DNA of 64,000 bases from a virus. The notes under the pieces were generated by a model that saw nothing but the letters and a program-made list of their open reading frames with translations, did not search any database and had not been told where the DNA came from. The DNA lies in IMG/VR virus record IMGVR_UViG_3300017917_000733, positions 1 to 64,000 of that record, one strand, 5' to 3'. The translations under genes and the position numbers were made by a program. Numbering within the stretch: position 1 is the stretch's first letter; each line of letters begins with the position of its first letter. Below are positions 54,403 through 61,547 of this stretch, piece after piece.

Positions 54403-55570
54403 TAAATTAACAATAGAACAAATCGAAGAATATAATCAAAAACGTAGAGACTTTGATAAATCCAGAAATATTAACACAATAAGCCCTTGCGTTGCTCCGT
54501 ACAATAACATGTACTTCACCACCGAAGGACATGTTGCACCGTGTTGGTTATTAGTAGGTCAACTAGAGAAATGGGGCCCTGATAATTCTATTAAAGATAT
54601 ATGGACAAGTAAAACGTTTCAAACATATAGAGAAAATTTAAAGAATGGAATTTTTGAAAACAAATGCGGAGTATGCAAACAAAAAATAGAAGCAAATACT
54701 TGGCCACTCGCACTTGCATACGATGGTTTCAGTGTCAAAGAATATCCTACGTGTTTAGAATTGGAATTAAGTAATCAATGTAATTTAGAGTGTATCATGT
54801 GTGAGGGTAGACTAAGTTCCGGTATCAGAAAAAACCGTGATAAACTACCACCGATGCCAAATATATACGATGATAGTTTTGTTGAACAATTAAAAGAATT
54901 TATTCCTCATTTAGAAGAACTGCGATTCAATGGCGGCGAGCCATTTGCACAAAAAATTGTTTATGATATTTGTATGTTAGTGGCAAAACTCAAACCAGAA
55001 TTGCGTATCAATATTGCAACTAATGGCACAGTATATAATAAACAAGTTAGAGAAATGTTAGATAAATGTAATATTCATTTGAATATCAGTATTGATAGTT
55101 TGGACAAAGAAAACTATGAATCAATTAGGATAAACGGTGACTTTGATATACTCATGGATAACTTCCAAACATTTAAAAAATACTGTCACGAAAATCAACG
55201 CGGGCTAAGTGTTATGGTTAATCCGATGAGAAACAATTGGTGGGAAATGCCTGAGTTTGTTAGATTTGCTACTTCAAATAAAGTACATTTGTGGTATAAT
55301 ACTATTCATCATCCAGACCATTTAGGCATTTGGAATTTACCTAGTGATAAGTTAAAAGAAATATTAGATACCCTTAATCCAAAAGTAGAAGAACTACGAC
55401 CACCTGAAGTTTCTGATAACTTTACAGCATATGGTAATTGGGAAAAACTAAAACATTTTGTTCAGAATCAAATTCAAAATTGGTATAATAAACAACTTGC
55501 ACGTGAATCAGAGAATAAACAGAGAATAATAAATATTGCAAGTGCGAATAGTTATAGAGGAATTTCGTGA
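54395..55570 (+). CDS. Radical SAM enzyme E, N-terminal SPASM-like domain
   Basis: The 391-residue enzyme has a short basic lead-in followed by SPCVAPYNNMYFTTEGHVAP, CWLL and KCGVCK, the auxiliary cysteine region. The core motif is C129-x3-C133-x2-C136 (CNLECIMC), followed by RFNGGEPFAQ, IATNGTVYN and NISIDSLDKENYESIR. The last of these is the SIDs/ES-type strand shared with peptide-modifying radical SAM proteins. It is the last of the five plus-strand copies and couples by a 4-base overlap to a hydrolase gene. Substrate unknown. Confidence 0.85.
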   Translation: MDNKLTIEQIEEYNQKRRDFDKSRNINTISPCVAPYNNMYFTTEGHVAPCWLLVGQLEKWGPDNSIKDIWTSKTFQTYRENLKNGIFENKCGVCKQKIEANTWPLALAYDGFSVKEYPTCLELELSNQCNLECIMCEGRLSSGIRKNRDKLPPMPNIYDDSFVEQLKEFIPHLEELRFNGGEPFAQKIVYDICMLVAKLKPELRINIATNGTVYNKQVREMLDKCNIHLNISIDSLDKENYESIRINGDFDILMDNFQTFKKYCHENQRGLSVMVNPMRNNWWEMPEFVRFATSNKVHLWYNTIHHPDHLGIWNLPSDKLKEILDTLNPKVEELRPPEVSDNFTAYGNWEKLKHFVQNQIQNWYNKQLARESENKQRIINIASANSYRGIS

Positions 55571-56436
55571 AAAAAATATTACTTAATGGTTGCAGTTTTG
55601 TAGCAGGCGATGCTATTTCTTGGAACAAGTATTATCCTGATATTGATTGGATAAAGTATGTCTATTTAAGAAAATTACATCCCACTTATTCATCTAAACA
55701 AATTGAATCAAAATTTTTTCTGTACACCACTAAGTTACGTCCACATGATAATTTGTCCGGTAAATTAAGAACTAAACTGGGTACTGAGGTACTTGATATT
55801 TCTATAGATGGAAATACAAACGATTATATCACAAACTCTACTATTGATTATCTTCAAACGCTGTCACCTGAAGAACGAAAAAACTACCATGTGTGCATCG
55901 GTTGGACTGAATATACCCGTCGCCTACGATGGATTATAGAACAAAATCATTTTTTCAATTTACACCATTCTCATTTATCAGATGATAATTTTATAAATGA
56001 AAAAGATTTCATAAAAGAAGTAATAGTAAATTCTGCTGAATTTGACCATTTATTTAATTATTACAACAATATATTATTGTTAGAAAATTACTTAAAAATT
56101 AACGGTATAACATATACATTTTGGCGTTCACTTGGCTATGAAATATTAAAAGAAACGCAGAGGGTAATCAATCAACCTAATAAAGTACTAGTGCCGTATA
56201 ATAGGCCATATAAAGCTACAGTGTTTTTCCATAATAATATTATGGATAGCAGCAAATGGATTAAATTTGTTGAAGACGATATGCCTTGGGCACGTAAGTC
56301 ATGGGGCAATAATGTGTATGAAAGAAAACTACATGTAGCGGCTAATAATCTTCACCCCAACAGTCAAGCTGTCGAAGAATTATCGGATTTGATTGTGGAC
56401 ATGTTAAAAACCTCAGGCTCTCTCAATCACAATTAA
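55567..56436 (+). CDS. SGNH/GDSL-type hydrolase-like protein
   Basis: The 289-residue product begins MKKILLNGCSFVAGDAIS, where GCSF-AGD is the nucleophile block of SGNH hydrolases (Ser10). ISIDGNTNDYI gives an Asn-containing oxyanion block, and LHPNSQAVEELSD near the end supplies the catalytic His. Such proteins remove or add acyl groups on sugars or lipids and are common beside glycan genes. It starts with GTG (55567), overlapping the previous stop by 4 bases, and its last 24 bases overlap the 3 prime end of the convergent gene on the other strand. Activity is inferred from motif order only. Confidence 0.6.
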   Translation: MKKILLNGCSFVAGDAISWNKYYPDIDWIKYVYLRKLHPTYSSKQIESKFFLYTTKLRPHDNLSGKLRTKLGTEVLDISIDGNTNDYITNSTIDYLQTLSPEERKNYHVCIGWTEYTRRLRWIIEQNHFFNLHHSHLSDDNFINEKDFIKEVIVNSAEFDHLFNYYNNILLLENYLKINGITYTFWRSLGYEILKETQRVINQPNKVLVPYNRPYKATVFFHNNIMDSSKWIKFVEDDMPWARKSWGNNVYERKLHVAANNLHPNSQAVEELSDLIVDMLKTSGSLNHN

Positions 56437-58986
56437 ACTCTCGACTTGTTCTGTTATTTTCCATTCATCATTTATAAATTTATCAACTCCGGTAGTAACT
56501 GCATCGTCCAACTTATACATATGAACTAATATTTTTCCAGTATCAACTAGTGTATTAGAGAAAAAATGTAACGCCTCAAGTAACCTATCAGTATCACCTA
56601 CTGATAATAAAATCATATTTATTTTTTTAGGGAATAAATGATACGTGGGTGAACTATACTCGTGCATTAGAGAAATATTTGTATATTTTTCAACAACTAA
56701 ATTTCGTGCAGTAATTCCTGTATTGTCCTTTTCGAATGATTCTAATAATGGTTTTAAAATTTCTAATGATTTCTCTTCGGATAATTTTAGATTTTTTCCA
56801 GCATCTATTAACTGTTCGTGTAGCCACTTTTGGTTTAGTTCTTCTCTCCAATGATTCATCCCAAAAGAGTTAAACGGATCTGCTGATATAACTTTAAGAG
56901 TTTTATTAGCATTTGCAATAATAACAGGTCTTCCTCCTAAGTTAGGACCTATATCAATTACTACCCCTCCTGTAGGTAAGTTCCTAGCGATATTATGCAA
57001 CGCGATTCTTTCAGGCACACTCATTGATGACAGACAGCTTTCTAAAGGAAGTTCTCTAGGACGTTGGTCAGATTCTATATAAAATATTTTTCTAGTTTTT
57101 GTTTTCTTAATATCAGTCCATTTACCAGAAGTTTCATATACATATTCAAAATCGGTTAATTCTGTCGCTGATTCAATATAGTTAACAAACTTGTATGTGT
57201 TAAGTATTTGGTAATTCCCACTATCATCGATTTTGAATCTTATTTTTGATGTGTAGGAATACATTGACGGTTCTACAACAAAAATGAAATCTTTGCGATC
57301 CAACTCATCATTAAAATCTATTGTTATTTCATACCCGCCTTTGACTCTCCATAACAACCTTAAAAATCCAAAAACTTCATTCATTAAGCTATCAGCAAAA
57401 TCACCATGCTCTGACTTAATTAAGTTGTAGTCAAAGTCTTCATACTCTACTTCGGAGGATACTTTTTCACTATCAAAATCTACAGTAAAATGTTCAGTTA
57501 TATCACCTATGCTATGTACATTAGTAAGTGTCCCCCCAAATGTTTTACACAAGTGCAACCAAATATGCATTAACTTGATTCTTATCATTCTATGCAGTCT
57601 AGTATTTTTAAGGTCTAGTGTATACCAACCTCCTAAAAGCTGGTGATCCCTAGGATTCATATTATACTTTTCGCGGTTATCATAATCTGAACCTAAGTTG
57701 TCACCTAAACCCGGGCCTGGACTAACTGCTAGAATTCTCATTCTATGATTCCACAACATGTTCATGCTATGTGAGAAAGCCTCAATGTCTTCACCAGGAG
57801 CACCAATTACCCAACATGCTGATACTTGCATTCCTACTTTGTGACTGTCAATTAAGTTTTGATTAATTTCTGCTACAGTGTTCTTTTTATTAATTGCTTT
57901 TAAAACCTTATCGCTACCGGATTCAATGCCATAGTTAAATCCTTGGGCGCCAGCAGCCTTCATTAATTTATAGAATTCAAGATCCATTCTGCCGTCTGCT
58001 CTCGCATATCCCCACCAATTGATACCTAAATCTCGTTCAATTAACCCTTCACAAAATTTTCTGAATTCTTTTAAGTTACCATTCATTAGGCTATCAACAA
58101 ATGAAACAAAGTTAATACCGTATTTTTTAACCTGATACTCTAATTCATCAATAACATTAGAGGAACCCCTGTCTCTAAATTTCCAGTAATATACTTCAGT
58201 ACAATAACTACACTTGGCAATACAACCTCTACTTATTTCAGCACAAATAGAATTTTTACCCCAGTATTTTTCTAAATCAAAATCAGAGTAATCAGGATAT
58301 GGCAAACTATCAATGTCTATACGTGTATCACTGTATAAACTACCTATAGAAATTTGTTCTGGTTTAATATCATTTTCCCAGTTGTTTAAAAAGTCTAAAA
58401 CGTTTTGTTCACTCTCGCCTATGAAATAATAATCAGATTCTTTGGGCATAACAAAATTTCTTTCGTTACACTGTGGTCCACCCATAATTATGGTAACATT
58501 AGGTTTGCGTTTTCTTAACTCTCGTATCATCCATAATGTAGGTTCAAGATTTGTATAATACGTACTGAACCCTACGATATCACTTTCTTCTTCTAGTATC
58601 TTATTCAAATATGATTCCAGTATAGGCTCATATGTAGGATGAATTCTAGTAAAGTATTCTGTACCTTGCCACCACCAATAATTAGCACCGTTCCATGCAT
58701 CAGCTAGGTCTGGGTTTGCTTCTTTGAGTGCATAATGTGATTCTACATTGAAATCAAAGACTCGTGTAGTATACCCAGCTTCGCGGGTTAATGCTGACAA
58801 TCTTGCAAGGTTGTACGGTGGCATATAGATAGCCCAACTACCCATTACACATAATGTTATTTTTGTTTTTCTAGAGGCAGTGAATACTTCTACTCCCTTG
58901 ACGTTCAAACGTAATTTTCTCGCATTGGGTGCAGTATTTTTAGGGAATACATTTTCTGCTAACCACGTGTCTTTATCTACAGCCAT
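56413..58986 (-). CDS. B12-binding-type radical SAM protein fused to a methyltransferase-like domain
   Basis: The 857-residue protein has three parts. Residues about 40-215 form a cobalamin-binding-type Rossmann domain (MPPYNLARLSALTREAGYTT; DIVGFSTYYTNLEP; IIMGGPQ), without an obvious DxHxxG ligand motif. Residues about 240-450 are the radical SAM core with C255-x3-C259-x2-C262 (CIAKCSYC), NYGIESGSDKVL and VIGAPGE. Residues about 660-857 resemble a class I SAM-dependent methyltransferase, with GGVVIDIGPNLGGRP as the glycine-rich loop and VISADPF as the acidic strand. The region between (450-660) is unassigned. Related B12 radical SAM enzymes methylate or rearrange carbon centres. It lies 3 bases after the A-prime gene; the C-terminus overlaps the convergent hydrolase gene. 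Confidence 0.75.
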   Translation of the reverse strand: MAVDKDTWLAENVFPKNTAPNARKLRLNVKGVEVFTASRKTKITLCVMGSWAIYMPPYNLARLSALTREAGYTTRVFDFNVESHYALKEANPDLADAWNGANYWWWQGTEYFTRIHPTYEPILESYLNKILEEESDIVGFSTYYTNLEPTLWMIRELRKRKPNVTIIMGGPQCNERNFVMPKESDYYFIGESEQNVLDFLNNWENDIKPEQISIGSLYSDTRIDIDSLPYPDYSDFDLEKYWGKNSICAEISRGCIAKCSYCTEVYYWKFRDRGSSNVIDELEYQVKKYGINFVSFVDSLMNGNLKEFRKFCEGLIERDLGINWWGYARADGRMDLEFYKLMKAAGAQGFNYGIESGSDKVLKAINKKNTVAEINQNLIDSHKVGMQVSACWVIGAPGEDIEAFSHSMNMLWNHRMRILAVSPGPGLGDNLGSDYDNREKYNMNPRDHQLLGGWYTLDLKNTRLHRMIRIKLMHIWLHLCKTFGGTLTNVHSIGDITEHFTVDFDSEKVSSEVEYEDFDYNLIKSEHGDFADSLMNEVFGFLRLLWRVKGGYEITIDFNDELDRKDFIFVVEPSMYSYTSKIRFKIDDSGNYQILNTYKFVNYIESATELTDFEYVYETSGKWTDIKKTKTRKIFYIESDQRPRELPLESCLSSMSVPERIALHNIARNLPTGGVVIDIGPNLGGRPVIIANANKTLKVISADPFNSFGMNHWREELNQKWLHEQLIDAGKNLKLSEEKSLEILKPLLESFEKDNTGITARNLVVEKYTNISLMHEYSSPTYHLFPKKINMILLSVGDTDRLLEALHFFSNTLVDTGKILVHMYKLDDAVTTGVDKFINDEWKITEQVESLIVIERA

Positions 58987-58989
58987 AAT

Positions 58990-60057
58990 TTACTTCCTAT
59001 CACCGAATAGTATATAATCTTCTTGTTTGTAACCTTCCATGATTTCAGATCCTGAGCCAGAGTCTGGCGCACTATTTTTGTTATTAAGACTACCGCGAAT
59101 AGGAACAATAGCCCACGTGCAGTAATCTTTAAAGTGTGGTAGATTTTTTAATTCTTCTTCTAAGCTAAGTGTTTCTTCAACATTGTGTGGAGCCATCATA
59201 AATTTAACTTCTAAATGCCCAACACCTACATTTTTATGTTCAGCCTTTTCTTTTGCCACAGCTTCAACGACCTTAACGAACTTTGCCCTGTCATAAAACT
59301 CATAGTGTACTGATAGATTTAAATCACCATAGTGAATAATTTCTTGGTAGTAGTCAGGTTTGCGACTACCGTTGCTGTGTAAGCTAACGTGATGTCCGCA
59401 TGCATTCAAATAACGTAACCAATCTAAGAAATCTTTGTTAACAGTTGGTTCGCCACCTGAAATAATGAAATTAACACTCTCACCCTTCGTAAACTTGCTT
59501 TCAATCAAATGTGTAGCTCTCATTAATTCTTCTAATGACTTATGTGGGTCAGTGTTATTATGTATCCAGGGCCAGCAATAGCTACAATCGTAGTTACAAC
59601 GACGACCTATTTCCCAATAGATTTGCTTCTGCGTACTAGCGTGAGTTCTTTCCATACTGACGAAATCAGTTAGTTCAGTGTCAAGTAACTCAGGTTGTGC
59701 TGGTAAATTTTGACCTTTACGTAATGTAGGTATAAATTCTATCTTGCTTGCTTTAGGTATAAACAAGTCAGCACCGCAACTACACACGTTCTTAGTACAG
59801 TCTATCCAGTCATCGGGAACAGAAAAATCATCCCAAACACTGCCCAACTTACCACCAACCCTGCAGCTTGCTGTCCAAACTCCACCATCCATATCAATAA
59901 ACAAACTATCAACACCTGCGCCGCACTTCCAACCTGTTAAGTAATTTAATCTTGCCCCTACTAATTCATCAGTAGACCAATCTCTCCAATTACCATTTTG
60001 GTTATATGTTCTGATAGGCTTACCAGGTGTAAATTCGTAATTTGTTCTGTCTGTCAT
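58990..60057 (-). CDS. Radical SAM enzyme A-prime, Cys-rich domain first (permuted paralogue of A)
   Basis: The 355-residue enzyme starts with an auxiliary cysteine domain, C45 (GWKCGAGVDSLFIDMDG), C65 (ASCRVGG), C87, C92 and C94 (CTKNVCSC). The radical SAM core follows with C154-x3-C158-x2-C161 (CNYDCSYC) and ISGGEPTVN, then HSNGSRK. The cysteine domain aligns with the C-terminal domain of protein A (49561-50514) residue for residue around its cysteines, but stands on the opposite side of the core. Transcribed after B-prime (4-base overlap) and before the fusion gene. Substrate unknown. Confidence 0.85.
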   Translation of the reverse strand: MTDRTNYEFTPGKPIRTYNQNGNWRDWSTDELVGARLNYLTGWKCGAGVDSLFIDMDGGVWTASCRVGGKLGSVWDDFSVPDDWIDCTKNVCSCGADLFIPKASKIEFIPTLRKGQNLPAQPELLDTELTDFVSMERTHASTQKQIYWEIGRRCNYDCSYCWPWIHNNTDPHKSLEELMRATHLIESKFTKGESVNFIISGGEPTVNKDFLDWLRYLNACGHHVSLHSNGSRKPDYYQEIIHYGDLNLSVHYEFYDRAKFVKVVEAVAKEKAEHKNVGVGHLEVKFMMAPHNVEETLSLEEELKNLPHFKDYCTWAIVPIRGSLNNKNSAPDSGSGSEIMEGYKQEDYILFGDRK

Positions 60058-61409
60058 TTAATCTCTCCGCACTGTATGTAGAACTCTTTGAGTTCGGGGA
60101 ATGTTTCTGTAAAATTTAGTCCGCGTAATTCATCGAAATCTTTGAACCAAGCATGAAATTGTTGTCTCAAAATACTTTGATCGGAGTTGTTATTCTTAAT
60201 ACTGTCTCTTAGATTTATTAAGAAATCAGTATAAGCACCCCATCTACCATATCGGTCACTGAAGTCAGGCATAGATGATTGAACAGATTGTATCCATTCA
60301 ATTGCATCTGATAAGTTATCAGCAAAATTTGGTGTCAAAACAAAAGGTGTGTGACTATTAGGCCACGTTACTATGTTTTGCTTCAACATCGCAGGTTTAC
60401 CTGTATCCTGACTTACTTTATATACCCATTGTAAAAACTTCTTATATCTTGGGATGCTAAGTGCTGTAATGCTAGGTAAAAATCCTAACGTAACTCTGTC
60501 ATTGTCTTTTGTCATGTTGAATAACTTATAGACATTACTTTCAAATCGTTTCCAATCTAACCCGTTACGAATGTATTCAGCCTGTTCTTCTGTGCTTTCC
60601 ATACTTATTAGAATTTCTAGTTTGAACTTTTCATTCAACTTAGGTAGATAATTCATAAGTTTATTGAAATAGCTTTCAGGAGTATTCAAGTTAGTGACTA
60701 TCCATATAGTAGTGTTGTCGTTTTCAACATCTTTGTAAACATTTAACAACTTATCAATGAATGGATAAAAGTCGGGTGTAATCAACGGCTCGCCGCCGAT
60801 AATACCTATTCTATCTAAACTATGTTTTGCTTCGGTATCAACCCATCGCCAGAACAAATCAATAAACTTTTGATTAGGAGATCCGTTGACTTCTTCATAA
60901 ATCTGATATGAAATTTTACCATTCTTAACGCTCTCACTGGCCCATTGACTACTATAAACGTGATTGCAATACATGCACTTTAAGTCGCATGTATTTCCTA
61001 AACTCACTTCTAGCATGAAAGGCTTGTGACTTCTTAGAAACTTTGAGTCAAGGCTAACTTGTTCAGAAATAACATTAAGGTCGTCTGTTTGAAATTCTTC
61101 AAACATGTTTCTATGATAAGCAAAATCAATAAACCCCTGAGGACTATTGCCTCGTAAGCTGACCGCGCCTTGATCTTCAATTTGCCAACATTGATTACAA
61201 TCACTATGACGCTCTCCCTTTACCATTTCAAATCTGCGATTTATTTGATAATCAGTATTTAGGAATAAGTTAATATCATAAGTGTTTAAATCCTTCTCAG
61301 TTACTGTCTGAAAGGGAGTTTTACAGCATGTTCGTATCTCATTCCTAGTTAAACTGATGTTTGGATAACCCCAGCGCAAATGGCATAGGCTTTTTTCGTT
61401 TGAGGGCAT
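60054..61409 (-). CDS. Radical SAM enzyme B-prime, paralogue of B
   Basis: The 451-residue enzyme aligns with protein B (50507-51880) from end to end: auxiliary cysteines in RTCCKTP and DCNQCWQIEDQGAVSLRG, core motif C141-x3-C145-x2-C148 (CDLKCMYC), IGIIGGEPLI, TNLNTPESYFNKLMNYLP and YIRNGLDWKRFESNV. The two proteins differ enough to be an old duplication. It is the first gene of the minus-strand three-gene series, with a late octamer at 61430-61437 about 20 bases before its ATG. Substrate unknown. Confidence 0.85.
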   Translation of the reverse strand: MPSNEKSLCHLRWGYPNISLTRNEIRTCCKTPFQTVTEKDLNTYDINLFLNTDYQINRRFEMVKGERHSDCNQCWQIEDQGAVSLRGNSPQGFIDFAYHRNMFEEFQTDDLNVISEQVSLDSKFLRSHKPFMLEVSLGNTCDLKCMYCNHVYSSQWASESVKNGKISYQIYEEVNGSPNQKFIDLFWRWVDTEAKHSLDRIGIIGGEPLITPDFYPFIDKLLNVYKDVENDNTTIWIVTNLNTPESYFNKLMNYLPKLNEKFKLEILISMESTEEQAEYIRNGLDWKRFESNVYKLFNMTKDNDRVTLGFLPSITALSIPRYKKFLQWVYKVSQDTGKPAMLKQNIVTWPNSHTPFVLTPNFADNLSDAIEWIQSVQSSMPDFSDRYGRWGAYTDFLINLRDSIKNNNSDQSILRQQFHAWFKDFDELRGLNFTETFPELKEFYIQCGEIK

Positions 61410-61419
61410 AATGGATTTT

Positions 61420-61427
61420 TATAAATA
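61420..61427 (+). promoter_or_regulatory. Late promoter TATAAATA for the 32-codon and carbamoyltransferase genes
   Basis: Exact late consensus, expected start near 61433, 16 bases before the ATG at 61449. Two bases separate it from the opposing octamer. Confidence 0.65.
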
Positions 61428-61429
61428 AC

Positions 61430-61437
61430 TATTTAGT
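61430..61437 (-). promoter_or_regulatory. Candidate late promoter for B-prime
   Basis: Minus strand ACTAAATA, expected start near 61424, about 15 bases before the ATG at 61409. It faces the plus-strand TATAAATA, so binding at one should block the other. Confidence 0.55.
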
Positions 61438-61448
61438 GAGATTGGTTT

Positions 61449-61547
61449 ATGAAATTTTTAAAAAACTGGATATTGAGTATCATCCGTGAGTATAGGTACA
61501 GAAAAAAATTAAAACAACTTAAAAAACGAGACCCTTTCATATATTAA
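61449..61547 (+). CDS. 32-residue basic protein before the carbamoyltransferase
   Basis: A 32-codon frame, MKFLKNWILSIIREYRYRKK and ending KRDPFIY, whose stop is directly followed by the carbamoyltransferase ATG (TAAATG). The N-terminal third is hydrophobic/aromatic, the middle strongly basic and helical, and the tail DPFIY resembles small unassigned proteins seen in marine T4-like phages ending KKxDPFIYK. It lies 16 bases after the predicted late start site. It may be membrane-associated, a small binding protein, or a coupling leader. It was also considered as a radical SAM peptide substrate, without direct support. Confidence 0.6.
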   Translation: MKFLKNWILSIIREYRYRKKLKQLKKRDPFIY

